A DNA stretch of 64,000 nt, from NCBI GenBank assembly GCA_016712985.1, contig JADJQA010000003.1, positions 17,834 to 81,833 of the forward strand, given 5' to 3'. The stretch is from Sulfuritalea sp. GTDB lineage: Bacteria; Pseudomonadota; Gammaproteobacteria; Burkholderiales; Rhodocyclaceae. Of the stretch, positions 24,185 to 32,840 are shown in pieces (positions within the stretch are counted from its first letter, which is position 1; each line of letters starts with the position of its first letter). The notes under the pieces are model-generated. The model saw only the letters and a list, made by a program, of their open reading frames with translations. It was not told where the DNA came from and did no database searches. The position numbers and the translations under genes were made by a program.

Positions 24185-26023
24185 TCAGCGATTGATCAGG
24201 CGCCGCAGTTCGGCGAGTTGTTCCTGGACCTGGGGTGGCGTCAGGGATGCGAAGCGCGGCGGCAACAGCGAGCGGCGCGAGGTCTCGAAGACGGCGAGCA
24301 TCTCCATGTAGCGCAGCATCTGGATTTCCTGCGGCGGCATGAAGTCGGCGACGGCGGCTGCGAAGATCGCGGCGTCGACCGGCGTGGTCGCGCGTTCGGC
24401 GAACTCGGCGGCGAGCAGTGCGACGGCTTCGAGGTCGGCGTTGGAATAGCCTTCGAGCGCGACGCAGGGCTGTTCAAGCGCGGCTGCGTCAACCGTCGTG
24501 GCGATGTCGTAGCGACGCAGGATGGCCATCACCACGGCGGCGCGCTCGGCTCCGCTCTCGGCGTAGAAGAACGGAATCTTGCGGTCGAGCCGGCCGGGGC
24601 GCTTGATGTCGGTGTCAAGCTTGTCGGGGCGGTTGGTCATCAGGATGAACAGCACCTGGCCGCGGTTCTCCGGATCCGACATGAATTCCTTGAGGCGAGC
24701 GATGACGCGCGAGCTGGTGCCGCCGTCGGAGTCCTCGCCCTGATTGCCGAAGCTGCGGTCGCCCTCGTCGATCACCAGTGCGATAGGCCCCATCGCCTTC
24801 ACCGTCGCCAGCACGCGTTCCAAGTTGGCCTCGGTCGAACCGACCCATTTGGAGCGGAAGTTCTTCAGCGCGATGCCGGTAAGTCCTGCTTCCTTGAGGA
24901 AGGCTTTGATGACGAAGGTCTTGCCGGCTCCCATCGGACCGACCGCGAGCAAGCCCATCGGCGCCCGGCCGCGGTCGCCGCCGCGGATCAGGCGGGCGAT
25001 CTCAAGCAACTCGGTCTTGATATGCTGGTTGCCGCCGACGCTGTCCAGCCCGAACTTCGGCTCGATGAACTCGATCAGCCCCGAGCATTCCTTCTCGATC
25101 AGTTCGCGCTTGCGCTTGCGGACCACTTCCAGCATTTCCTCGTAGGGGTCCTCGGCCGGCGGCAGGGGCGCGGCGGGGTCGATCAATCGGCGAATCTCGT
25201 CGGGCGTCATGCCGCCGGTGATCGCCGCCAGCCGCGCGGCCCGTTCAGTGACGTCCGGGCTGCCGGCAAGGAGGCCGGCGATCAGGCGTTCGCGTTCGGC
25301 CTCTCCGAGTCCGCGGGGAGCATCCCCGGCGACGATGCCGGCAATATGGATCAGGCGCAGGCCGGCGGTCTGGTCAGCCAGCCGCAGGATCTGCGTCGCC
25401 GCCATTTTCGGTGCGAAGTGGCGGATCGCTGCTTCGCGGGCCGGGCGGTCGGGCATCGGCAGCTCGACTGCGGCGACGCGCGGATTGGCGAGCAGCGCCG
25501 GGTTGATCTCGGCCAGCGATTCGCTGATCAGGATCACCACGTTGTCGGCAGCCGATAACTCCTCATCGAGCGACCAGCGGTGCAGCGCGGTGAAAGCGGC
25601 GCGCTCGTCGAGTGACAGCATGTGCGCCTCGGCGGCCGGGAAGATCGTTGCGGCGTAGGGGATCAGCAGCGCGTTGGAGGGTCGTTCGCGCAGTCGCCGT
25701 TCGAGCGCTTCGAAGATGCCGGCGAGACCGCGTCCTTCGAGGTGGCGATAGAGGCTTTCGCGTTCGTCGCCGCCGGCTCCCTGCAGGAAGCGGACGCCGC
25801 GGTCGATCGACAGCTCGAGGATCTGCTGCTTGTTGCCGCGGAGCAGGACATCGGCGAGGAAACCGACCATCCCCCAGCTCTTGCCCTCGACCAGTTGGCG
25901 GTCGAAGACGTTGCCATGGAGGACGAAAACCGAGGCATCGCCGGCGAGGTATTTCTGGCGGACCGTTTCGGCCCAGTCAGGCAGTGGCGGCTTGCCGCGC
26001 GCGGCGGCGACAGCGTCGTCCAT
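24185..26023 (-). CDS. AAA+ ATPase, FtsH/CDC48-like, of the PspA operon
   Basis: A 612-residue protein. The N-terminal 300 residues form a degenerate AAA-like or regulatory region (VFVLHGNVFDRQLVEG). The C-terminal AAA module has Walker A GPMGAGKT (about 361-368), Walker B IALVIDEGD (about 413-421) and the second region of homology NRPDKLDTDIKRPGRLDRKI with its arginine fingers. No protease motif is seen, so it should be an unfoldase or remodeller. Lying 4 bp after the PspA-like gene, it may remodel PspA polymers, as AAA partners do with ESCRT-III/PspA-type proteins; this is inference. Confidence 0.85.
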   Translation of the reverse strand: MDDAVAAARGKPPLPDWAETVRQKYLAGDASVFVLHGNVFDRQLVEGKSWGMVGFLADVLLRGNKQQILELSIDRGVRFLQGAGGDERESLYRHLEGRGLAGIFEALERRLRERPSNALLIPYAATIFPAAEAHMLSLDERAAFTALHRWSLDEELSAADNVVILISESLAEINPALLANPRVAAVELPMPDRPAREAAIRHFAPKMAATQILRLADQTAGLRLIHIAGIVAGDAPRGLGEAERERLIAGLLAGSPDVTERAARLAAITGGMTPDEIRRLIDPAAPLPPAEDPYEEMLEVVRKRKRELIEKECSGLIEFIEPKFGLDSVGGNQHIKTELLEIARLIRGGDRGRAPMGLLAVGPMGAGKTFVIKAFLKEAGLTGIALKNFRSKWVGSTEANLERVLATVKAMGPIALVIDEGDRSFGNQGEDSDGGTSSRVIARLKEFMSDPENRGQVLFILMTNRPDKLDTDIKRPGRLDRKIPFFYAESGAERAAVVMAILRRYDIATTVDAAALEQPCVALEGYSNADLEAVALLAAEFAERATTPVDAAIFAAAVADFMPPQEIQMLRYMEMLAVFETSRRSLLPPRFASLTPPQVQEQLAELRRLINR

Positions 26024-26027
26024 GGTC

Positions 26028-26750
26028 TTACATTGTCTTTCCGGCCGGGGAGGCCGATCCGCCGGCCTGGGCGGCGCGGGTCTTCTTCATCTCGTCGAGC
26101 TGTTGGCGGGCGGTGATCGAGCCGCTGCTTTGACGCAGCTTGGCGAGTTGCACGTCGAGATCGGAATTGCGCAGCTCGCTGCCCATCTTGGCCTCGGCAA
26201 CGGTGTTCTTGATATGCTCGCGGACGTTGTCGAGGGCCCGCACCTCGGCGTCTACCGAGAGGCCCTCGAGCTGATTCTGGATCTTCAGCCGCGCCTGTGC
26301 GCTGTGCATTTGCGCCAGCATGCGGTCCTTCTCGTCCCGGAGTTTCTGGATCTCGGATTTGACCTGCAACAGCGAAGCCTTCGCCTCCTCGGCGTCGCCC
26401 TGCGACTGCTGCCAGTCCTGCTCCAGCGCCTTTATGCTGGCCTCCAGCGCGTTCTTCTTCTGGATCAGCACGATGCCAAGTTCATCCTGGCCGGTTGCCA
26501 GCGCGGCGTTCAGGTCGGCGCCGATCTGCGCCAGCTCCTCGCGTTCACTGGTAAGGCGGGCGTTGATTTCCTCGCGCCGGCGCATGATTGCCGCGGTTGC
26601 CGACTTGAGTTGGCCGTACTTGACGATCATCGAGTCGATGGCGTTCTGGTAGGCAATTTCCGGATGCCGCTTCTCGACGTCGGTCACCCAGAGTGAAACG
26701 AAACCCGACCAGAGATTGGCGAGCCGGGCGATGAGGTTGATGTCAGCCAT
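26028..26750 (-). CDS. PspA/IM30-like membrane-associated coiled-coil protein
   Basis: A 240-residue, almost wholly helical protein with the layout of PspA/IM30: an N-terminal amphipathic stretch (INLIARLANLWSGFVSLW), then long coiled coils with few prolines (RRREEINARLTSEREELAQI, ASLLQVKSEIQKLRDEKDRM) and a short tail. PspA-family proteins polymerise on damaged inner membranes. The sequence is divergent, so the assignment rests on length, helix pattern and the family-like centre. Neighbours are a two-span membrane protein upstream and an AAA ATPase downstream in one operon. Confidence 0.75.
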   Translation of the reverse strand: MADINLIARLANLWSGFVSLWVTDVEKRHPEIAYQNAIDSMIVKYGQLKSATAAIMRRREEINARLTSEREELAQIGADLNAALATGQDELGIVLIQKKNALEASIKALEQDWQQSQGDAEEAKASLLQVKSEIQKLRDEKDRMLAQMHSAQARLKIQNQLEGLSVDAEVRALDNVREHIKNTVAEAKMGSELRNSDLDVQLAKLRQSSGSITARQQLDEMKKTRAAQAGGSASPAGKTM

Positions 26751-26785
26751 GATTCATTCCTTCAGGTGTGCAAATGGATGGGGGT

Positions 26786-27667
26786 TCAAGTGGTTTGCCT
26801 GCCGGCGACGGCCGTCAGGCGTCGGGGTCTCGGACTCGCTTGCGACAGTGGGGAGACGATGCCGGGGACGGCTTCGGCGAGATCGCCGGCGAGTTCGGCC
26901 TCGATGTCTTCCTGCAGGCGCAGCTTGGCCAGCGCGTCTTCGAGCTTGATGCCACCGTCCTCGGTCGCCGGCGTCGTCATGATCGTCTGGTAGATCTCCT
27001 CGACCTGGTCGGGCATCGACAGCATCGCCGCTTCCAGCGCGCGCTTGCGGCTGCCCATGCGGCGGTGGCGTTCGAGGATCGCCAGGTAGTCGGCACGCGC
27101 TTTCTGCAACTGGCGCAGGTCGGTGCCAGGCGCCGGCGTTTTCGCTTCGCGGTCGAGCGCGGTGATCCGCTCCTCGATGTCGTACATGTTGATGGCCGAG
27201 CCGCGCTCGTCCATGGTCAGCAGCGCAAGCCACATGCACAAATACTCGATCGAGGCGTCGTCGAGGCGCTCGACGTCGCTCGTCGACAACTGTCCCGGTC
27301 GTGCCTCGGCGTGGCGATATAGCGAAGTGACTCGCTCGGCGAGACGCAGGTAGGTTTGCAGGTTTTGCGGGAAGGCGCCGCGGCGTTTGGTTCGTCCCTC
27401 GATCTCCGCGAGCAGGCTGGTGCGCGCAGCGTCGCGCGTGGCGGCCCGATGGCGGCGGTCGACCTGTTGGCGAAATGTCGGCAACGCAGGGACGTACATC
27501 GCCGCGATAAGCTCGCCGGCGGCAAAGACGATCAGCGGAATCGCGCCGATGCCGAAGCCGAAGGGGATCGACAGCAGCGCAGCGGTGGCGAGCGATCCCA
27601 GTCCGGCGTACAGGTTGGTCTGGCTGCCCAGCATCGCGCGCAGGTAGGAGGGCGTCGTTTCGCTCAC
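26786..27667 (-). CDS. Two-span membrane protein with cytoplasmic helical domain
   Basis: A 293-residue protein, family unknown to me. Two adjacent hydrophobic segments lie at about residues 18-60 (LATAALLSIPFGFGIG and IPLIVFAAGELIAAM), followed by about 230 residues of charged helices, probably cytoplasmic. It sits between the ABC ATPase and the PspA-like gene (10 and 35 bp spacers). It is a good candidate for the membrane receptor of the PspA-like or AAA protein, which is inference from order only. Confidence 0.6.
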   Translation of the reverse strand: MSETTPSYLRAMLGSQTNLYAGLGSLATAALLSIPFGFGIGAIPLIVFAAGELIAAMYVPALPTFRQQVDRRHRAATRDAARTSLLAEIEGRTKRRGAFPQNLQTYLRLAERVTSLYRHAEARPGQLSTSDVERLDDASIEYLCMWLALLTMDERGSAINMYDIEERITALDREAKTPAPGTDLRQLQKARADYLAILERHRRMGSRKRALEAAMLSMPDQVEEIYQTIMTTPATEDGGIKLEDALAKLRLQEDIEAELAGDLAEAVPGIVSPLSQASPRPRRLTAVAGRQTT

Positions 27668-27677
27668 CGTGGTTGCC

Positions 27678-28565
27678 TCACACCGTCACCCGGACCGAGC
27701 CCCGGCCCGGACCGCTCGCATGCAGTTGCTCGAAAATCCGTTCTTCCATGCGCACCGCTTCGCCGGAGCGTTGCCAGGCGCCGGAGCGCGGCCGCGGTTC
27801 GGTGATGACGAAGTCGTCGGCGACCCGCGCCGGTTGCGCCGACAGGACGATGACGCGGTCGCCGAGGACGAGGGCTTCGGTGACGTCGTGGGTGACAAAG
27901 ACGACCAGGCAAGGTTGAGCGTTGTGGAGATCGATCAAAAGGCGCTGCATTTCCTCGCGCGTTTGCGCGTCGAGTGCGCCAAACGGCTCGTCCATCAGCA
28001 GGATGCGCGGCCGCAGCACCAATGCGCGCGCCAGCGCGACACGCTGGTTCTGGCCACCGGACAGTTGCGCCGGACGCAGGCGCTGCTTGTCGGCGAGGCC
28101 GACCGCCTTGAGCGTGTCGGCGACGCGCTGGCGCCATTCGGTCTCGGCGATGCGCTGGCGCCACAGCTTGAGCCGGAAGGGAAAGGCGACGTTGTCGAAG
28201 ACCGAAAGGTCGGGCCGGTTGGCGTAGCGCTGGAAGACCATCACCGAATCATCGTGGGCGCCGTCGCATTCGGCGCCATCGATCAGGATCTTGCCGGAGG
28301 TCGGCGTCTTCGCCCCCATCGGCCGGACGCCGCCGAGCATGTGCAGGATCGTGCTCTTGCCGCAGCCGGAGGGGCCAAGCAGCATGTTGATCCCGGGGCG
28401 CTCGAAGGCGAGATTGACGCCATCCACGACACGGGTAGTACCGCCGCCCGGTGCCGGGTATTCCTGGACGATGTCCTTGAGGACGATGGTGACGCCGGCC
28501 TTGGCAGTGGCCGCGGCGGGGGCGGGCGTCGATGAGGCGGCGCCGCTCACTGCTGCGTCTCCCAT
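27678..28565 (-). CDS. ABC transporter ATPase (nitrate/taurine-type)
   Basis: A 295-residue ATPase of the NrtD/SsuB/TauB class. It has Walker A GPSGCGKST, Q-loop VFQRYANRPDL, signature LSGGQNQRVALARAL, Walker B ILLMDEPFGALD and the H-loop VTHDVTEAL. The Q-loop region reads QRYANRPDLSV where most have QxxxLFPW, a small difference. The first 25 residues (Ala/Pro rich) are extra. The gene overlaps the permease gene by 19 bp. It should energise the permease at 28547-29344. Confidence 0.92.
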   Translation of the reverse strand: MGDAAVSGAASSTPAPAAATAKAGVTIVLKDIVQEYPAPGGGTTRVVDGVNLAFERPGINMLLGPSGCGKSTILHMLGGVRPMGAKTPTSGKILIDGAECDGAHDDSVMVFQRYANRPDLSVFDNVAFPFRLKLWRQRIAETEWRQRVADTLKAVGLADKQRLRPAQLSGGQNQRVALARALVLRPRILLMDEPFGALDAQTREEMQRLLIDLHNAQPCLVVFVTHDVTEALVLGDRVIVLSAQPARVADDFVITEPRPRSGAWQRSGEAVRMEERIFEQLHASGPGRGSVRVTV

Positions 28566-29344
28566 GGATAGAGCTTGCGCTTGAGATGGACCATCAGTTG
28601 GTAGGTGGTGAGCGCCAGTGCGATGATCACGATGATGCCGGCAAACACCTGGTCCCAGGCGCTGAAGCGGCGCGCGTTCTGGATCAGTTGGCCGAGGCCG
28701 ACGCGGGCATTCACGTATTCGGCGACGGTGATGTAGGTCCACATCACCGAGAACGCCACGATGACGGCATCCGCGATGCGTGGCATGGCCATCGGCACCA
28801 CTGACTTCTGGATACATTCCCACGGCGTCGCGCCCAGGTCGCGGGCGCCGATCCAGTAGCTCTGCGGCACGGCCTGGATCGCGTCGCGGACCAGCGGTAT
28901 CAGGTAGACCACGGCGCCGAGGAAGAGGAAGGCGATCTTCATCTCCTCGCCGATACCCAGCCACATGACGAGGATGGGCAGTAGCGCGACCACCGGCGCC
29001 GAGCGGAAGGGATCGACCAGTGGCGACAGCGCGGCGTTGAGCTTTGGCGCGGCGCCCATGGCGATGCCGATCGGGATGCCGATGGCCATCACCAGCACGC
29101 CGGCCGCGGCGAGACGGCCGATCGACCACAGCGTCGCCGTCAGCAGCATGCTTTCGCCATCGTGCCAGGCAAGGTAGGAGAACGCCAGGAGCACGTCCCA
29201 CGGCGCCGGCAACTTGTTCGGGCTGACCAGCCCCGAAACCGCCAGCAGGCTCCAGATCACCAGCACCGTGACGACCGCGCCGACGCCGAGCAGCCGGCGT
29301 GCACGCGCATCCGGCGTCGCGTAGGGGTTCCAGAACTCGGCCAT
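28547..29344 (-). CDS. ABC transporter permease (nitrate/taurine-type)
   Basis: A 265-residue inner membrane permease with six or so spans and the EAA loop seen as YWIGARDLGATPWECIQKSVVP, the docking site for the ATPase. The SsuC/TauC family handles small anions such as sulfonates, nitrate and bicarbonate, or thiamine precursors. The ATG at 29344 follows the OmpA-fusion gene by 13 bp. The partner binding protein is unusual (see that entry), so the substrate is unclear. Confidence 0.9.
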   Translation of the reverse strand: MAEFWNPYATPDARARRLLGVGAVVTVLVIWSLLAVSGLVSPNKLPAPWDVLLAFSYLAWHDGESMLLTATLWSIGRLAAAGVLVMAIGIPIGIAMGAAPKLNAALSPLVDPFRSAPVVALLPILVMWLGIGEEMKIAFLFLGAVVYLIPLVRDAIQAVPQSYWIGARDLGATPWECIQKSVVPMAMPRIADAVIVAFSVMWTYITVAEYVNARVGLGQLIQNARRFSAWDQVFAGIIVIIALALTTYQLMVHLKRKLYPWETQQ

Positions 29345-29357
29345 GCCAATGTACCGG

Positions 29358-31040
29358 TCAGCGGCCGCCGAAGACTCCGATCCGCGTGGTCCGGTTGAGG
29401 GCGCGGCAGTCCTCGAGCGACAAGTTCTCGCTGGCCGGATTGCTCTCATTGCACAGGGGCAAGGCCGAACCGTTGCCCACCATCTTGAAGCGCTCCAGCG
29501 GGAACTCCCATTGCGCCACCAGGTAGTCGACCACGGCCCTGGCCCGCGCCGCCGAGAGGCGCTGGTTGGTCGCCTGCGAGCCGGTCGAATCGGTATTGCC
29601 GCTGATCTCGAAGTAGGCCTTGCCATTGTTCTCGATGAAGGGAACCATCTCGTCGTCGATGGTCTTTTGCGCTCGTTTGGTCAATTCCGCGGTGCCGGTG
29701 GAGAAGCCCACCGTCACCGGTTTGGTGACTATCGCCGCTGCCTGCGTCGCGGTCTTCTGTTCGGCCTGGGTAAAGCTCGCTTGCGGCTTTGCTGCGGCTT
29801 CGGAGGCTGCCTTGTTCTGGCTGAGCAGCGCCTTGACGAAGCGGTAGTCGAAGCTGTCCTGCGGCGCGATCACCGGCGATTTGGGGTTGGCCAGCGCGCC
29901 GGCCTTGCGGTAGATCTCGTCGAAGCGGCGATAGACGCGCTCGTAGTGATTGGGGCCGCCGGCGAGGCCAAGGATGCGGGCGTTTTCCTCGACCCCTGTC
30001 CAGACCAGGTTGGCGAACAGGCTTTTGACGAAGGCCTTGCCTTCCTTGTCCGCAAGCAGCTTGAAGAACTCCTGGGTCTTGACCAGCGCGTCGACCGCGT
30101 TGTCGGGATTGGCCTTGGCCGCCTGTACGCCGTCCATCCAGCCGGCGACGAATTTCTGCACCAGCGCCTGGCCGTCCGGCGTAGCCAGCAAACGCGAATC
30201 GCAGACCATCACGTCGAAGATCAGGTTGGTTGCGGTCTTGGTCGAATAGACGACATGCGCACCCTTGACCGCGCGCTGCGCCAGCGCCAGGTCGGGATCC
30301 CAAAGAACTGCCGCATCGACATTGCCGGACTCGAAGGCGGCGCGGACGCCGGTCGTGCCTTCCTCGGCGTTGATGAAGACGGTCTTGATGCTGTCCTTCT
30401 TGCGCGCGGTCAGGGACGAGTTCTCGATGGCGTCGATGAGCATCCCGTGCGAAGGCGTGAATTGCAACAGTGCAACCGAACGCCCGGCGAGATCCTCGAC
30501 CGACTTGATCGCCGGATCGCGGGCGATCACTGCGTCTCCGCCCTGCGTGTTGTCGACGATCATCACCGCCCGTCCGTCGCGACCCGCGTTGCGCAGGTTG
30601 GGATGCTCCTGCGCCCAGAAGTCGGAGGTCCGCCAGGCGCACTGTGCCGTTCCTGCCTCGAAGATTGTCGACAGGGTCGGAATGTCGTCCTGGATCATGA
30701 ATTCGACACTGAGGTTCTGCTTGGCATACAGCGAACCGGGCTGGGTCTTCAGATTGTTGCCGTTGGCGACCAGCGCCGGCGCGTAGCCGTGGAAGCTGAC
30801 CAGACTGACGCGCAATGGATTGCGCTCGGAGCCGAGCGGCGCATTCTTGTCTGCCGGCGCCGTAGTCGCTGGCTTGGTTCCGGCAGTCTTGACATCCGCC
30901 GGCGGCGCGGTGGCGGCGATCTCGGTCGAATTTCCTTTGTCGAAGTAGTTCTTGAGGCCGAAGTTCCATGCGACCGAGGTCGCTGCGCTGATCACGATGA
31001 CGGTAATCAGGCCTTTGGCCATGGGGGTCAGTTGTGCCAT
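29358..31040 (-). CDS. Membrane-anchored ABC substrate-binding protein fused to OmpA domain
   Basis: A 560-residue fusion. An uncleaved-looking N-terminal helix (GLITVIVISAATSVAW) is followed by an Ala/Pro/Thr linker, then a NMT1/SsuA-like type II binding fold (RVSLVSFHGYAPAL, MIQDDIPTLSTIFEAG, FTPSHGMLIDAI, VDAAVLWDPD). From about residue 440 an OmpA C-terminal domain follows (FSTGTAELTKRAQKTIDDE, EISGNTDSTGS, NQRLSAARARAVVDYL) that should bind peptidoglycan. The protein would thus link inner membrane and wall and present solute to the permease encoded 13 bp downstream. Databases label such fusions phosphate-binding/OmpA proteins, but I see nothing that shows phosphate as ligand. Confidence 0.88.
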   Translation of the reverse strand: MAQLTPMAKGLITVIVISAATSVAWNFGLKNYFDKGNSTEIAATAPPADVKTAGTKPATTAPADKNAPLGSERNPLRVSLVSFHGYAPALVANGNNLKTQPGSLYAKQNLSVEFMIQDDIPTLSTIFEAGTAQCAWRTSDFWAQEHPNLRNAGRDGRAVMIVDNTQGGDAVIARDPAIKSVEDLAGRSVALLQFTPSHGMLIDAIENSSLTARKKDSIKTVFINAEEGTTGVRAAFESGNVDAAVLWDPDLALAQRAVKGAHVVYSTKTATNLIFDVMVCDSRLLATPDGQALVQKFVAGWMDGVQAAKANPDNAVDALVKTQEFFKLLADKEGKAFVKSLFANLVWTGVEENARILGLAGGPNHYERVYRRFDEIYRKAGALANPKSPVIAPQDSFDYRFVKALLSQNKAASEAAAKPQASFTQAEQKTATQAAAIVTKPVTVGFSTGTAELTKRAQKTIDDEMVPFIENNGKAYFEISGNTDSTGSQATNQRLSAARARAVVDYLVAQWEFPLERFKMVGNGSALPLCNESNPASENLSLEDCRALNRTTRIGVFGGR

Positions 31041-31050
31041 GTTGATGTCC

Positions 31051-31719
31051 TCAAGTGGCGCCGTGAGGCGTTGCGAATTGCGCGGGGATCTCGCGCAGTC
31101 GCTCGATTTCGCCGTCCATCCGGCGGGCTTCACGGGCAGCCGCTTCGCGTGCTCCCCGCAGATCGGCTTCAAGGTTGGTGCTGGCCTGCGCTGCCTTTGT
31201 GACTTCGCGTTCAAGCAACTGCTCGAGTTCGGATATCTGCTGCCGGATCGAAGTGGTGGCGCTTTCGAGAGCGGTCTTGATCTCGGCAATCCGGGTTTCA
31301 GTCTGCTGCTCCGCGCCCATTACCTGCGCCGCGAGATGCCGCTTGTGCCCCTCGAGTGCGGCAATCTTGCTTTGCGCGTCGACCACGCAATCGGCGACCT
31401 GCCAATTGTCGTCGGCGGCGTCCATCGCCAGCACGGCCGTTTTGCGCGTCGCGCCGTCCATCGCTCGCAGGCCGTCGAGCAGGCGCAACAGCTTTTCGGC
31501 CGGGAACGAGGCAGGGGCGATGCCGGCGGCGGAGAAGATCGCCTCGAAGCTGCGATCCTGCTCGATCGCGCAATCGTCCGGCGGCAAGTCGGGTGGTGGC
31601 TGTGGCGGCGCCGCGACGAGAGTGGCGACGTCGTCAGGGCCGGGCTCGGCGGCGAGGCGCTCGTCGTCGGAAAGTTCAACGAGCCTGGCGCGCGCCAGCA
31701 AGTTCATGATTCCTTTCAT
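31051..31719 (-). CDS. Coiled-coil protein, first gene of the PspA/ABC operon
   Basis: A 222-residue soluble protein, not recognised. An acidic Pro-rich N-terminal third is followed by a small helical domain (FEAIFSAAGIAPASFPAEKL, then KTAVLAMDAADDNWQVADCV) and a long C-terminal coiled coil (QQISELEQLLEREVTKAAQ). The ATG at 31719 has a strong GGAGAGGCGG site. It opens the eight-gene operon, with 10 bp to the binding protein gene. The coiled coil might pair with the PspA-like protein, but that is a guess. Confidence 0.6.
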   Translation of the reverse strand: MKGIMNLLARARLVELSDDERLAAEPGPDDVATLVAAPPQPPPDLPPDDCAIEQDRSFEAIFSAAGIAPASFPAEKLLRLLDGLRAMDGATRKTAVLAMDAADDNWQVADCVVDAQSKIAALEGHKRHLAAQVMGAEQQTETRIAEIKTALESATTSIRQQISELEQLLEREVTKAAQASTNLEADLRGAREAAAREARRMDGEIERLREIPAQFATPHGAT

Positions 31720-31954
31720 TCCGCCTCTCCTGACTCCATGCATCGCAAAGGAACGATGATCGGCACAGATTATACGAAGGCTCGCGGGCCTTGCAATGAA
31801 TTGTGCATTCTGGCCAATGCGGTGTCCTGATTCTGCCGCCTGGGCACCGGATTGGCGCGCAGTTCTTGGGTGATCGGTGTGGCGGTCGCAACTGACGGCG
31901 CGAAGATGTTCTAATGCGCGGCACGACCCGAGCCGCGGTTTTTCGCCGACATAC

Positions 31955-32668
31955 ATGACACCGACTCCCTCGTCCGACTTGTTCGGCCTCCTGCTGGCCG
32001 TGGCGACGATCATCGTTGTCTGGCAACTGCCCTATGGCCCCCAGGTACTCTACCCACTGTCCTTGCTTGCCACGTTCGCGCACGAGTTGGGGCACGGTTT
32101 GGCCGCCCTCCTTGCCGGCGAAGAATTCGAGTACCTGCTCTTGCATGCGGACGGTTCCGGACTGGCGGCATGGCGCGGCGACCCGGGCCGTTTGGCGCGG
32201 GCCGCGATCGCTTCCGGCGGGCTCCTCGGCCCGAGCATCGCCGGGGTTTCCCTGCTGCTCCTTGCCAGGTCGCCGCGACGGGTCCGCGTGCTGCTGGTCG
32301 TCCTTGCCGCCGGCCTCGCGCTCAGTGTGCTGATGTGGGTGCGCAATCTCTTCGGCATCGCCTTTCTGCTGGCGACGGCGGCAGTCCTGGCCGCCGGAGC
32401 GCGCTGGCTTGGCGATGTCGCCGCGTCCTTCGGGTTGCGGCTGTTGACGGCCGTGCTGTGTCTGTCGTGGTTCCGCGACCTTGACTACATGTTCTCGGCG
32501 CGGGCCGTGGTCGCCGGGGTCGTTCATCCGTCGGATAGCGCGGTCATCGCCGATGCACTGTGGCTGCCGTACTGGTTCTGGGGAGCGCTGGTCGGTGCCC
32601 TGTCGCTGGCGTTACTCTTGTTTGGTCTTTGGGCAGTGGCGCCGCCCAAGCGGAGTGATTCAGCCTGA
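31955..32668 (+). CDS. M50-type membrane metalloprotease-like protein
   Basis: A 237-residue protein with about seven hydrophobic helices. The zinc motif FAHELGHGLAAL (HExxH) lies in the second helix, as in M50B peptidases. A third ligand (Asp in an NxxPxxxxDG motif) is not obvious; RDLDYMF late in the protein is only a candidate, so activity is uncertain. It is divergent from the PspA/ABC operon with a 235-bp shared spacer. M50 proteases often act in regulated membrane proteolysis of stress pathways; a link here is inference. Confidence 0.75.
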   Translation: MTPTPSSDLFGLLLAVATIIVVWQLPYGPQVLYPLSLLATFAHELGHGLAALLAGEEFEYLLLHADGSGLAAWRGDPGRLARAAIASGGLLGPSIAGVSLLLLARSPRRVRVLLVVLAAGLALSVLMWVRNLFGIAFLLATAAVLAAGARWLGDVAASFGLRLLTAVLCLSWFRDLDYMFSARAVVAGVVHPSDSAVIADALWLPYWFWGALVGALSLALLLFGLWAVAPPKRSDSA

Positions 32669-32840
32669 GTCTGTTGCATGGTGGTCGGCGCGGCGATCTG
32701 CAATCGACGGCGAACGCGATCGAGAGTCAATTCCGCGAGCATGGTCAGGGTTCAGCACTGCGGCTCGCAGGGAGCGGCCGGTTGCGCTTCCTGGAACAGC
32801 CCTGGCCGGTTCGGGTTCGCCGTGCCGGGCGACCAGTACT

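Noticed and set aside
24074..25558. A 494-codon plus-strand frame across the AAA ATPase gene
   Set aside because: The minus strand encodes Walker A, B and SRH motifs; the plus-strand frame is a codon-bias shadow.
29343..31202. A 619-codon plus-strand frame opposite the binding protein-OmpA gene
   Set aside because: Low-complexity Arg/Gly/Asp product; the opposite strand has two clear domains.
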